NCBI RefSeq assembly: GCF_027409185.1
Contig: NC_084468.1
Location: 98,022,001-98,086,000 of the forward strand
DNA: 64,000 nucleotides
From: Cynocephalus volans
Lineage: Eukaryota > Chordata > Mammalia > Dermoptera > Cynocephalidae
Reading direction: 5' to 3'
Below are positions 13,263 through 25,309 of the stretch, piece after piece. The stretch's first letter is position 1, and every line of letters starts with the position of its first letter. Both the position numbers and the translations under genes were made by a program. The notes below the pieces were generated by a model. It had not been told where the DNA came from, searched no databases, and was given only the letters and a program-made list of their open reading frames with translations.

Positions 13263-15088
13263 TATTTCTCCCTCACCTTCTCGCTTTCTCATCTTTTTCT
13301 CTAGTTCTCTTCTTATTCCCCTCAACTAACCACATCATAGAACTGTATTTTTAGTACATATAATTCTCAGATTTATAGAATAAATATTATTTATTTATTG
13401 AATAAAGAATTAAGATTTCCTAATCTAAAAATCAGATAAATTAAGAGTTTCATAATTCCCTAAGAAAAAATAAACCTATCAACCTAAATTATGTTGCTTT
13501 TTATGTAGATCTTTAGTTGATTTTTTCCCCTTGTGGGCCACTGATCTTTGATGGGAAAAAGAATACCCACCGTCCTCTATTCAAGTTATTCTCAATTTCC
13601 TATTCAAGAGAAGTAATAAAGAAAGGTTAAAGGGAAAAACTAAAAGTAACATGACATCAGTCTTGCCCTTAAGAGGCATAAGTAGAAACTATGTCTTTAT
13701 TTGTACCTTCTGTAAGCCTTAGACAGGCTATCTTTGGTTTTCTGTCTTCTTCTCTGGAGTCACAATTTTATCTTGCAATAGCGGCCACCTACCTTCAAAA
13801 ACTTTAAGAGTTCTTACTAGTTATGTTTTGGTTCATTAAGTGTGTTCATGTGTGTTTAAAGGAATTGATAAGACATTCAAGAGTACTTTCATTTAAGCAG
13901 AGAAATTGAATTTCTAATTAATGTGATGCAGAAGATACTTTACATCTTCTGATCTATTTTTCCCCATATCCAGTGGGGTTTTTTTGGTTTTGGGGTTTTT
14001 TGTTTGTTTGTTTTTTCCATTTAACCTTATTGGCAGCCGTGCCTTATCTTGGCATAGGAAGAGGATACGATTGGCTTTATTTGTTGTTGCTGTTTTCTTA
14101 CAGCAACAACTGCAGCTTATCATAGTTCTGATCAGAGAGAAAGCATGGTGCAAATGTTTTGAACTTCATGGAAAACCTGTAATTTACAGACTTGTAAAAT
14201 AACTCAAAGACCATGAAGACTAAACAATGTTCTAAACAATGCACAGTGCTCCATGGATACACCCAGAATTTTTTTTTTTGCTTATTCTAAATAGAGTAAT
14301 AGAGAAAGATAATTTCTAAAATATGCTATATGGAGTAGATTAACTTCTGGAGAGTGAAGGTACTTGATTTTTTTTTTACAGTGTTTTCGGCTGCTAGGAA
14401 ATATTAATTCTATTCTAATATTCTTCCATAGTACTATTGAATGCATACATTAGTGTATATATTGAAAATGCATGGTTTATATACATGTGAAAAGCAAAAA
14501 TTGATATCTTTTTGACATTCTTTCTGTTGAGTTACGTAACTAAAATTAACTTGACAGATCACTCCTAAAAAACAAATTTTGATGAGAATGATTGCTGCTC
14601 CAAGGATTCCATATCTAAGTCTAGTTTTTATTTAGCACAGAAATCCCAGTTGCTTCTTTATGTCATCCTAGCATATTTTCTCCATTTGTTGAGGGGTCAC
14701 TCGTTTCAGAGACAACAACTTTGTCTACTCAAGAGTTTCACAGGAGTATAGAAGCACATTTATTTAGTTTAAGCTTTTAGATTTAAAGAAGGACACGAAT
14801 GAAGTTATTAAAATCACAGAGAATTAATCAATTAGCATGACCATCTTTGGTGTCAATAAAAATACCCAGTATAAAACACTTAAGAATAATTTTATGAAGA
14901 AAAAAAGTTAAATACCAAACTTTGTCCCTCATTGTTGAATTTATTTTTTAATTATAATTTATTACTGTATTATAGCTTATTTAACAGTTTATAATGAAAA
15001 AAGTACAATTATTCTCCCATTTCTATAATATTTTCTTAGAGTTTAAATAATTAGCTATTTGTAAATCAAAGTCTTTAGGCACTCTATA

Positions 15089-15170
15089 TGAGGGTACTTC
15101 AAATAGTTCATAGAAGGATTTGTATTGCCTTTCAGTTCTATTTTTCCCCAAACTTTTTGAAGTACCCTTG
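15089..15170 (+). mobile_element. Palindromic TA-flanked MITE, copy 5
   Basis: 82 bp flanked by TA (15087-15088, 15171-15172). Left arm 'tgagggtacttcaaatagtt', right arm 'aactttttgaagtacccttg'. Same orientation as copies 1-3. Confidence 0.88.
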
Positions 15171-15384
15171 TATTTGGCTACTATTTTAAGACTTCAGTTG
15201 CTCTAACAACCTGATCATATACTGAAGGTATTTTTTTCTCCATTTATATCATATTGAACATCAATTGCTTTAACAACTGATTATAGTCATTGTATTATAG
15301 AAAGTTTTCTGTATTTACTATTTTATTTTATTATGTTTGTTCCTTATTTTTCTGACTAGCATATACTTTCTTGATATCTTTTCA

Positions 15385-15705
15385 ACCATTCATTGGAAAA
15401 ACTTACTGAGTTACTACTATTTTCCAGGCACTACTGTAGGCTGGAATACAAAAAAGAAAAACAAAAAAACAGGCCCAGATTTCCACCCTCATTAATCTTG
15501 TAATGTAGTAGAAAGAGAGAGACAATGAATAAATGGACAAATACATCACGGAACAAGTACATCAGTGTGTTATAAATGCTATTAAAAAAAATAAAAGTAG
15601 GGAAGCTGGATAGAGAGTATGGGTATGGGGCAGAGTTGTTATTTTAAATAAAGTGAACATGGTAAGACTCTCTAAGGTGACAGTTGAGCAGAAAGCTAAA
15701 GGAAG
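15385..15705 (+). mobile_element. Ancient mammalian-wide interspersed repeat, first half
   Basis: The order 'actattttccaggcactact', 'gatttccaccctcattaatc', 'aatgaataaatggacaaata', 'gctaaaggaagtgagaatt' matches a common old repeat that begins with the 'tgccaggcactgttctagg' theme. The family name is not certain. Related fragments lie at 27945-28085, 29045-29250 with 35392-35720, and 55880-56010. Confidence 0.5.
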
Positions 15706-16184
15706 TGAGAATTACCTACTTGGCTGTTCCCCTCCTTTTGCTTTGACTCTCTAGGAGGTAGAGCCAAATTTGAGGCCCAGTCTTAGTAATTGTGGTTTCC
15801 CCAGTCTAGATTCTCAATTCTTTCTCACCCATCCCCCTTTCAGTTATGTGTATTTTATCATTATTCATTTATTTCTACTGTACACAAATTTAATCCTTTG
15901 TGGAAGGATGAGAGGAAAAAAATTAATTATAGACATAATTCAGTTAGCAAATTTCACCTTTTAAAAAGTACATTTCTTAAGGAGGATTATATAATTACCC
16001 CTTATAATGAATTTGTTTAAATATTTTGCTTCCTTTTTAATACCTGGTTCAACTCCTTTGCAGTTGAGGTTTGATTACTTGATGGAGGTGAGCATGAGAA
16101 GGAGGATGTAAGTTATTTAGAGTAAAGTGCATTTTCTGAAAAAGGTATTTTTCAATAAACTATTATTTCAATAAACAGTTAGTT

Positions 16185-16330
16185 TATTGGAATGAGCTCA
16201 GAAATTGTTGTCAGAATACTCCTGCTTTCAAATCCTGGCTGGCAGGCTGATTCTGGGGAAGTCCTCTAGAGTCTAATAGCACCACCTTACAGTGTTTTCA
16301 TGAGGAGCCAATGCTTGGAATATCTGTGCC
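16185..16330 (+). mobile_element. MIR-like fragment
   Basis: Phrases 'cctgctttcaaatcctggct' and 'gctgattctggggaagtcct' with 'accttacagtgttttcatga' fit a diverged MIR. Low identity. Confidence 0.4.
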
Positions 16331-16429
16331 TATTAAGTTTATTGAACAAATGGCTAATAAGCAAAGGCAGATGGAAAAAAATCAAATTAAAACTACAAGG
16401 ATTTTTTTCCTGAAGAGATTAAAAATATT

Positions 16430-16830
16430 TCACTAATAATTTTCTCTTGGCCAGGGTATGATTTAAAAATTGGGAGTAGATGAAATCTCCATCAGAAGAT
16501 AATAAATGGTGAAAAAATAAGATGACTACAAATAAGCACCTGAAGGGTTCTAACACAAACATAAATGAGCTGGCCAAAGTAGACTGGAGGATGGAGATGA
16601 AGACATCTAGAATGACTCGCAGGCTCTGGCTTGCACTGCAGATTGTGCCATTCACTGAGGCACAGGATCCTAGAGAAGACTAATTTTAGGACAGATGATT
16701 ATGAGTTTGGCACTGGGCATGTTGAATTTGAGGTTCCTATAAGATGTCCACATGGTAATGTTGAATATGCAGTTGAGCATGCAAGTCTAGAAACCTGAGG
16801 AGTTGCCTGAGCTGAGAAGTAATGCTCAGA
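16430..16830 (+). mobile_element. Ancient interspersed repeat, unresolved family
   Basis: Contains 'agaatgactcgcaggctctg', 'gtgccattcactgaggcaca', 'catgttgaatttgaggttcc' and 'agatgtccacatggtaatg'. These match an old mammalian repeat I have seen often but cannot name with confidence. The minus-strand open frames within it are not genes. Confidence 0.4.
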
Positions 16831-17289
16831 AAGATAAGAAAAAAACTATGAATTTTTACTAAAGTATGGGTTATTTTAATTAGGAAAGGATAGTGCAGCA
16901 ATGTTTTAATATGGAGATTTGGGTACATATTTTCCTTACATATTAAGAAGCTTAGTGGCAGGGAGTATGGGTTATTTATTTTGTGTACCCCATAGCCCTT
17001 AACCTTACTCCTGGTAGGCGTTCAATTATTCTTTGTTAAATTGAACTAAATTGCCTAAGGGTTTATTTTGCAAGACAGCATGTTATATGAATCAAGGATT
17101 GTGAATTATTGGAGCTGGAGTTTAATAATCAAAGATTAGTGGTACTCAGGGAGGAAGTGACACACAGCAAGAACCAGAGTGTGGTTTCCTGAAAGTAAGC
17201 AGGCATCAATCAGTCTGGTACATCAATTTGGTCTGTGCAAGCTTGCCACAGGCAGGGCACAATACATCTTGCAGAAAATGCAGGTGCAA

Positions 17290-17895
17290 TCCCTTCCCCA
17301 GTGAATAGGCTTGGTGCCTTTGTCAAAGATCAGATGGCAGTAAGTGTGTGGGTTGATTTCTGGATTCTCTATTCTATTCCATTGGTCAGTGTGTCTGTTT
17401 TTATGCCAGTACCATACTGTTTTGGTTATTATAGCTTTGTAGTATAGCTTAAAGTCAGGTAGTGTTATGCCTCCAGCTTTATTTTTTTTGCTGAGCATTG
17501 CTTTGGCTATTCGTGGTCTTTTATTGTTCCATATAAATGTCTGAATAGTTTTTTCCATTTCTGAGAAAAATGTCTTTGGAATTTTGATGGGGATTGCATT
17601 GAATTTGTATATCACTTTGGGTAGTATGGACATTTTCACTATGTTGATTCTTCCAATCCAAGAGCATGGAATATCTTTCCATCTTCTTGTATCCTCTCTA
17701 AATTCTCTCAGCAGTGGTTTGTAGTTCTCATTATAGAGATTTTTCACCTCCTTGGTTAACTCAATTCCTAAGTATTTTATTTTTTTGGTGGCTATTGTAA
17801 ATGGGCAGGCTTTCTTGATTTCTCCTTCTGCATGTTCACTATTGGAGAAAAGAAATGCTACTGATTTTTGTGTGTTGATTTTGTATCTGCCTCTT
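17290..17895 (-). pseudogene. L1 ORF2 segment, inverted part
   Basis: On the minus strand, codons run from about KINTQ through [20 protein letters not shown] and [16 protein letters not shown] to TKPIHWGR, which is the region following the reverse transcriptase domain of L1 ORF2. An open stretch of 174 codons is called at 17223-17747, but its last codons run into the flanking DNA (past 17290). It has no own start and is a displaced piece of the L1 described at 17273-19258. Confidence 0.9.
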
Positions 17896-18928
17896 CAGCA
17901 AGTGGTGCTGGGATAACTGGATATCGATATGCAGGAGAATGAAACTAGATCCATACCTCTCACCGTATACTAAAATCAACTCAAAATGGATTAAGGATTT
18001 AAATATACACCCTGAGACAATAAAACTTCTTAAAGAAAACATAGGGGAAACACTTCAGGAAATAGGACTGGGCACAGACTTCATGAATACGACCCCAAAA
18101 GCACGGGCAACCAAAGGAAAAATAAACAAATGGGATTATATCAAACTAAAAAGCTTCTGCACAGCAAAAGAAACAATTAAAAGAGTTAAAAGACAACCAA
18201 CAGAGTGGGAGAAAATATTTGCAAAATATACATCTGACAAAGGATTAATATCCAGAATATATAAGGAACTCAAACAACTTTACAAGAAGAAAACAAGCAA
18301 CCCAATTAAAAAATGGGCAAAAGAGCTAAGTAGGCATTTCTCTAAGGAAGATATCCAAATGGCCAGCAGACATATGAAAAAATGCTCAACATCACTCAGC
18401 ATCCGGGAAATGCAAATCAAAACCACATTGAGATACCATCTAACCCCAGTTAGGATGGCTAAAATCCAAAAGACTATGAACGATAAATGCTGGCGAGGCT
18501 GCGGAGAAAAAGGAACTCTCATACATTGTTGGTGGGACTGCAAAATGGTGCAGCCTCTATGGAAAATGGTATGGAGGTTCCTTAAACAATTGCAGATAGA
18601 TCTACCATACGACCCAGCCATCCCACTGTTGGGAATATACCCAGAGGAATGGAAATCATCAAGTCGAATGTATACCTGTTCCCCAATGTTTATCGCAGCA
18701 CTCTTTACAATAGCCAAGAGTTGGAACCAGCCCAAATGCCCATCATCAGATGAGTGGATACGGAAAATGTGGTACATCTACACAATGGAATACTACTCAG
18801 CTATAAAAACGAATGAAATACTGCCATTTGCAACAACATGGATGGACCTCGAGAGAATTATATTAAGTGAAACAAGTCAGGCACAGAAAGAGAAATACCA
18901 CATGTTCTCACTTATTGGTGGGAGCTAA
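17896..18928 (+). pseudogene. L1 ORF2 C-terminal part, open to its stop
   Basis: The frame is open from before the ATG at 17939 to the stop at 18926-18928 (329 codons from that ATG). It encodes the ORF2 C-terminus, including the cysteine-rich C-x3-C-x7-H-x4-C arrangement ([18 protein letters not shown]) near residues 183-200 of the open frame. The endonuclease and reverse transcriptase domains are missing, so the fragment cannot move by itself. It is not a host gene. Confidence 0.92.
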
Positions 18929-19191
18929 AAATTAATATATAAATTCACACACACACATACACACATACACACACAAACCGGGGGGGGGGGGAAGAAGATA
19001 TAACAACCACAATTATTTGAAGTTGATACAACAAACAAACAGAAAGGACATGGTTGGGGGGGATGGGGGGAGGGAGAAGGGAGGGAGGTTTTGGTGATGG
19101 GGAACATTAATCAGCTACAATGTATATCGACAAAATAAAATTAAAAAAAATAAAAAATAAATAAAAAAAAAAAAATAAAAAAAAAGAAAAC

Positions 19192-19241
<50 letters not shown>
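18929..19241 (+). repeat. L1 3' UTR with CA tract, G-rich tract and A-rich tail
   Basis: After the ORF2 stop there is a CA-rich tract (18945-18976), a run of 12 G (18980-18991), then a polypurine G-rich tract at 19055-19088 with five or more G runs (a G-quadruplex motif, typical for L1 3' UTRs). AATAAA is at 19134. The A-rich tail runs from about 19141 to 19241, the last part nearly pure A. Confidence 0.85.
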
Positions 19242-19244
<3 letters not shown>

Positions 19245-19276
19245 AAATGCAGGTGCAAGACTAAAAAAAAAAAAAA

Positions 19277-19433
19277 GGGCCGAACCCGTGGCGCACTCGG
19301 GAGAGTGCAGCGCTGGGAGCACAGCGACGATGCTCCCGCAGCGGGTTCGGATCCTATATAGGAATGGCCGGTGCGCTCACTGGCTGAGTGCCGGTCACGA
19401 AAAAGACTAAAAAAAAGAAAAGAAAAGAAAAAA
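19277..19433 (+). mobile_element. CYN-like tRNA SINE, remodelled subtype, inserted at the L1 target site
   Basis: The 5' unit begins GGGCCGAACCCGTGGCGCAC (A-box region) and has a B box 'cgggttcggatcc'. Between them lies GGGAGC (19315-19320) and GCTCCC (19332-19337), able to pair, in place of the usual 'ctgataacaccaagg'. The 3' unit is shortened: 'tggctgag' runs straight into 'tgccggtcac'. The tail is A-rich with GAAAA repeats. The 17-bp duplication AGAAAATGCAGGTGCAA lies at 19242-19258 and 19434-19450. The spacer 'gact' plus 14 A at 19259-19276 before the SINE resembles the end of its own tail. Confidence 0.88.
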
Positions 19434-21799
19434 AGAAAATGCAGGTGCAAAACTTGCTGAGATGAGAGGATCATAACTTTGGAATGTAAATACCAGACTT
19501 TGAGTAAGCAGAAAACTTCCAGTCATTTTCACTATATCACCATTCACCCAAAATTAACTAATACACTTTGTTATAAAATAAGGTGGCTTTACGTAGAGAA
19601 ACTGTTTTTCAAAAGAATTTCTTTCATAAGAAATGTCATAAACTCACATACTTTTATTTATCTACAAGACTAGATTTTTATAGATATTTAGGCTATAAAT
19701 AACGAAAAGCAATTGAACTTTTTTCTCAACTTAGTCCAAATGATTGATAACTTAATAGACATTTCATTTAATAAGAATTGCACAGCAGTAGTTATTTCAG
19801 AACTGCAAAGAAAAAAACCAGCCAAGTGACTGGATTTGACAAAAAGTGCAGTGTATAAAACAAGAAGCTTTTTATGCACAGGACACAATAAACAACTCAC
19901 GAGCATTGTTATATGAATGGCATTTTCATAGCTTTTTGAAAAATTGTCAGATTCATAAGTTCTGTTAACTTTGCTATGAGACGAAATCCATTATAGGTCT
20001 TAGTAAGAAATTAATGGTGAGGAGTTAATTTTAAAGTAAAGTCTTCTAACAAGGATAGTTCATATATTTGCATAATTCTATTAGACATACCAACATGTTT
20101 ATCTTTAACTCTTCAAATATAATATGGAAAAGATATATAATCACATAAGCAGAGTTTCCAAACTTCCACAAGCTATATTTCCTTGGCCTAGGTAAAAATT
20201 TAAAACTCCTATCCTAAAATTTAATTTAAAAGAGGTTATTTACAAAGTTGTAAATGTTGATGATTCTTTCAATAGCCTATGGTCAAACAACCAGAATAGC
20301 AGCATCCATGACAGACTCAATGCTTTTAAGAACCAGTCCTCATCTAGTCAGTGCTTCTGATATTATCTTTGCTTTTCTTGATTTTATCCTAAAAAGAAAT
20401 GTGACTTGCCTAAAACACAAATTTTCTAGTTCAAATCAGGATGTATATTTTGCTTTTTTCTTTAGGAATGAAAAGATGTATGTTACAATATAAAATCTAT
20501 TTTTGTACTTAGGTGTATGAATGGGAGGACTTGGGATTGTGAGCATAAATTAACCTTAAAAGAAATGTCTAAGAAGGATAAGATAAGAGAGTGGGAAAGA
20601 TTTGAAACAATCTTGAGGAATTGGATGGACAGTTACGGAGAGGTGACTAAAAGGATTTGGGACTATGGAAAGAATACAAGGAACATTGAGACAACATGAT
20701 TTTATAACAAGGCAATTGAGCACAATTTTTGCAAACAACGCTCAGCAGCCTAGAAGAAGAAGCAAGGAAATTGGGGGTTTCTGAAAGTCACAGAGTGAAG
20801 GAGAACATGTCACTATGAATTCATATTTGAAATGGTAGACTGTGAGTTCTAAACTGTAAGGGAAAATAAAAGCCAAAAGGGCTAAACATATAACTAATCC
20901 AGAGGCTTTTAAAATTCATAACTCCTTCATTCTTAGTATATATTGTCATATATTTGTTTATCTTCCCTTTCTGTATGAAACTACATGCGAGTATTATTGA
21001 TGTTTCACAAATGTGAGACTTCTGCCCTATTATAAAAAGGTAAGGCCTTTTCCACAAAAGCCTTTCCTTTGAGAAGTTGACTGGAATGGTGGAGGGGATT
21101 AAGTGGAACTAAATTTCAGTTATTTGGGGGTAGAAGACTTTTCAGTCTAAAATTCCTCTGTGACTGACTCCCAACATTTCTATCATTATTCTTTCTTCTC
21201 CTTTTTGTCTCTCCCTAACTACATTCAATCAAAAATTATGTTATCCATAAAAGCAGCCTTTCCATGATTATTGAAGCACATTCTGCTCATGTTAGAAGTT
21301 AAAGATTCTGTGTCTTTAGTCATTATTAAGGACATGCTACTTAGGCAAGAAAATTTCAGGTGGGAAAAACAACGGTGGTTATTTTCTGGCCAAATAAGAA
21401 ACATTTTCACTCTTAACTGTATACAGTTCGAAAAATGAAAAAATGCCACCTCTGAAGTGTTCTATGTGCTTAGTCTTTATGCCAATTTCTGTGGCTTTTC
21501 TTTTCTTCTTTGGGTGGGGATTAATAATTAGAGGTTAGTTTTGGCTTTTATTTTTAAGAAAATAAGAAAATTTCAAAATCCTGATCAAATAGTATCACAG
21601 TTCTCTCAAGGTGTATACTGTATAGTGAGCCAAATGCAAAAACTTCAAAACCATTTTTAAATTATTATTAATAATATGTATTATTTTTGCTGAATATATG
21701 TGAATCAAGACATGTGTAACTGCTTGAATTGCTGTTAAAAGTGATATATTAAAACAAATAGAATATGAATGATCACAAGATTGATTTTATGTTTATAGG

Positions 21800-21998
21800 A
21801 AAGTATACAGTGTGGGGCTTTACAACTTGGGCTTTAGAGGCAGATTGCCTCAATGTGTCTTCATTCCACCAATTACTAGGTGATCTTGACTAAATTACAC
21901 AATCTCTCTTCCTTGGTTTCCTTTATGTTTTGAAGATCATTGTTACTTAAAACATTGCCCAGCATGTACTAGACATTCAGTAAATGTTAGTTACCTTT
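21800..21998 (+). mobile_element. MIR SINE
   Basis: Order 'ggctttagaggcagattgcc', 'ccaattactaggtgatcttg', 'aacattgcccagcatgtact', 'agacattcagtaaatgttag' is MIR from core to 3' end. Confidence 0.8.
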
Positions 21999-22399
21999 TA
22001 TTAACAAATGTGTTGTGAAATCAGTCAAAAACTTCATTTAAACATTACTTGCTTGTTGTTTTCAAGGCTTACATATTTCAGAGCATATCTACATAGGCAC
22101 AGCCATTGAGATGAAGAGGAATAAAAAAGCAAAAAATGAGTCTTTGCAGGTGACTAAATGCTGAGGTAAAGATGTTTTTGACAACCACAGAGTCAGTTTG
22201 TGGTATATCAGTGCTATAAACAGCTGTCTCATTATGTAATAATAGGAAAGCAGTTAAGCACACCATATCATTTTTTAAAAACATCATCTAACTAAATATT
22301 TAAAAGCATTGCATTAATTTCTTTTTGCCAAGTCTTCTGATTTAATTTTTGACAAAACTAACCTTTTTTCAACTAAATCCCATTTTGCAACAAAAGCTC

Positions 22400-24715
22400 C
22401 ACTCCAACAAGCGTTCACAGTCCCCCCAGCTCCTAGTCTAGGGCTACAGTATCACCCTGGAGGGGTAGGCCTCTGGTGTTTCTCATCCCTTTCTCCCTCC
22501 CCTCCCAACTCCATGTTACAGAAGATCTATTCTAGCTAGGCATGGCTGAAAGGACTGAGTCTCTCTTCCCTCAACCAGCCCCCACTCCAGGCACAGCAAC
22601 CTAAGACTGAGGCCCAATCTCTCCTGCCCTAACTCATTGTGGGGCAGAAGTTCCATACTAGGAGAGGCAAGCCAGGAAGACCACGGACTGTTTCCCAACC
22701 CCAAGTGCTTAATTTTACAGCAGGGTTGTCACCCAGGGGAAAGTGAGTCTGACCCCGACCAGTACAGTGATGCAGGAGCTCTGCCCAGGAGGAGAGGCAG
22801 GCAGTAAGGGTAAAGAGTTCCATAGATCTGCCTGAGAGGGCCAACTTTTTTGGAAAAGGGAGTGGAGAACTCGGAGAACTCCATGCCTAAACTTGTTGTT
22901 GAAAACAATACAGATATTGATGAAGAACAATTAAAAGCAGACTGGGAGCTTCATAATATATCAAAACAACAGAGAAGCCAGAAGTTTTAAATGAGAATGA
23001 GGGAAAGAATAGCTGAGAAGAACCCTCCTGGGATCAATATCAACTCTGAGGATCTGGAAAGCAGGGCTCATGTGCTAGGCTGCACCCACTCAGAAGCAAT
23101 CAGAGCAGGATGTGGGGTAGACTTGAAAGCATTCTCCATGCTGCACATAGACCCATCAACACAGAACAAAAGCCTCAATGGTACAAGGGTCCTAAATATA
23201 GCCTGTGAACAAATACAGAGTAACAATAAGCTACTCTGACCCAGGGGCAAATCCTAGGAAGCCAGGTTTAAAAATAATACCACAGTCATCCGTGGCAGTC
23301 TGGAAAACTATGTACATGCCCAAGGCTGTGCATTCTCAGGAGCAGAGTGGGAACCTCCAAGCTACTAGTCCCTGGCTGAATGTGGGGCAAACAAGTAAAA
23401 TCCCTGAACTATAATAGCAGTCTCCAAGCCACCAATATGTCCAGTGATAAAGAGTAAAAATGTACCTGGCTAAGGAGTCTTAAGCACACCCTTTAACCAA
23501 TAAATGGCTTGTGCTAATCCAGGGGTAACCCTAAGGTAATGAGGCTAAAAGGTAAAAACAAGGGGGAAAATATGAAAAAGAACATCAATGGCTACACACT
23601 GCAGAGAAAATAGACTGCAGAATTAGTTCAGCCAAATCACTAAACAAACGGTTACACTAAACAAATAAACAGTTACAAATAAATGACAACCACTACTACT
23701 CCTGGTGGTGGTGGAAGTGGGGGGGGAATGGGGGTGGATCAGTATCTAGTGTTGCTAAAATATATTATCTAAAATGCCCAGTTATCAACAAAAAAGTTGA
23801 TACATGGAAATCAATAGGAAAGTATGACCTATAAATAGGGGAAAAAAATCAGGCAATATGAGGGTATTTCAAAAAGTTCATGCAGAGATCATATTCTTTT
23901 AATTCTATTTTTCACAAAATTTTGAAGTATTCTCATAGAAACTCCTTTAACAGGGCCCAGGTAGTGTACTTAGCAGGCAAACACTTCAAAGCAGCTATTA
24001 TAAATATGTTCAAAAACTAAAGGAAACCATGCTTAAAGAATGAAAGGAAAGTATCACCAAATAGAGAATATAATAAAGAGAAATTTTTCTTTAAAATCAA
24101 ATGGAAATTCTGGAGTCAAAAAGAACAGTAACCCAAATAAAAATGATTTTAGCTGGTAGAAAAAAGAAATCAGCAAACTTGAAGATAGGTCAACAGAGGT
24201 ATACAATCTTAAGAACAGAGGAAAAAAGAATGAAAAACAGAAAGAGCCTTAGAGAAATGTTGGACATGATTAAATGCATCAACATACAAAGCATGGGAAT
24301 ATCAGGAGGAGAGAGAAAGGGACAGAATAAATAAAATATTTAGAATAGAAGATATAATAGTGAAAACTTTTCAAGTTTGGTGAAAACCATTAAGCTACTC
24401 ATTTAAGAAATTCAACAAAATCCAAGTAGGATAAAAACAAAGAGATCTACACCCAGACACATCATAGTCAAAATGTTGACAGACAAAGAGAAAATCTTGA
24501 AAGTAGCAAGGGAACAACAACAAATCACATACAAGGTAACCCCAGTACAATTAATAGCTAACTTCTGATCAAAAATGATGAATGAAGGGAGTGAAGAAAG
24601 GAGAAGGCTAATAAATTGAGAGAAATCAGAGGTCAGTGGAAGTTGAAAAATAGTTAATGGGAATAGCTGAATAAACAAATAGAAAGGAGAAGACATTGCA
24701 GCAAGAAGATTTAAG
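22400..24715 (+). mobile_element. Old L1 5' region and ORF1 fragment (L1M or HAL1-like)
   Basis: The first part (22400-22900) is GC-richer, like an L1 5' UTR. From about 23750 it shows ORF1-type sequence: 'atgcccagttatcaacaaaa', 'ttcaaagcagctattataaa', 'aactaaaggaaaccatgctt', 'acccagacacatcatagtca', 'aaatcttgaaagtagcaagg'. Frames are broken throughout, so only short open segments remain (24101-24334, 77 codons). No ORF2 follows, which fits either a truncated L1 or a HAL1 (ORF1-only) element. It is interrupted by MITE copy 6 at 23859-23935. Confidence 0.65.
23859..23935 (+). mobile_element. Palindromic TA-flanked MITE, copy 6, inside an L1
   Basis: 77 bp flanked by TA (23857-23858, 23936-23937). 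Left arm 'tgagggtatttcaaaaagtt', right arm 'aaaattttgaagtattctca'. The L1 sequence reads on across the site if the element and one TA are removed ('aggcaa' + 'tagaaactcc'), which shows that TA is the duplicated target. Confidence 0.9.
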
Positions 24716-25134
24716 AGTTGTTATTCATTCATTCATTCAGTAAACTTCAATTTACAAACTACTGTGCTATCCAAAAACCATTGGATATGCATCTTGACAT
24801 GCATACCATAACAAATTTACCTTTCTAGTTATGATTTCCATGAGCTTACCTTGTTGAGGCTGGCACTGCTTGATAGCTGGGGAAAGCCAACCAAAAGTGG
24901 CAAGGAAAAATCAACATCTAGTTTTCACTCTGTATTCTTTTGCGTTGTCTGAACACTTACAACAACAATTTATCTATGTGTTCTTACATAGTTTTTAAAA
25001 ACAACGTTTAGAATCTTGCATTTAAAAATTTCCACTTGGCTAAACCCCATTAATTGTTTTTTAAATATTATTAATATAATCTTCACATTAATTATTGCTA
25101 GTAACAATAAAACCAAATTAATGAAGTAGTTGAG

Positions 25135-25269
25135 CACTATAGTTAAGAATACAGGCTTTGGAACTACCTAACAATATTTATTGTAACAAATGATGATTAA
25201 CTGGCATAATGAATGTAAAGTGCTTAACAGAATATCTGGCATTTAGTCAACATTTAATTAGTGGTAGCT

Positions 25270-25270
<1 letters not shown>
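25135..25270 (+). mobile_element. MIR-like fragment
   Basis: Has 'gaatacaggctttggaacta' and, after a gap, 'gtaaagtgcttaacagaata' and 'catttagtcaacatttaatt' as in the MIR 5' and 3' parts. The middle is deleted. Confidence 0.55.

Positions 25271-25309
<39 letters not shown>
25271..25309. repeat. (ATC)13 microsatellite
   Basis: Thirteen perfect ATC units. The polyhistidine in the open frame at 25261-25479 is only a translation of this repeat. Confidence 0.97.

Larger units (their letters stand above)
17273..19258 (+). mobile_element. Young L1, 5'-inverted (twin-primed), with 17-bp target duplication
   Basis: A truncated L1 insertion. The target duplication AGAAAATGCAGGTGCAA occurs at 17273-17289 and again at 19242-19258. 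From 17290 to about 17895 the L1 is inverted: the minus strand encodes part of ORF2 ([12 protein letters not shown] through TKPIHWGR). From about 17896 the L1 continues in the + orientation, starting where the inverted piece ended (SKWCWDN), through the ORF2 end at 18928, the 3' UTR and an A-rich tail of about 110 bp. This is the classical signature of twin priming. The open ORF2 end and the long pure A tract (over 40 A) suggest a recent insertion. Confidence 0.93.

Noticed and set aside
17939..18928. 329-codon open frame as a host gene
   Set aside because: It is the L1 ORF2 C-terminus, part of an insertion with target duplication and A tail.
19107..19474. Minus-strand frames rich in phenylalanine
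   Set aside because: They are translations of the L1 and SINE A tails.
25271..25309. CRISPR-like regular repeats
   Set aside because: It is a trinucleotide microsatellite. No direct repeats with unique spacers occur anywhere in the window, and this is mammalian DNA.
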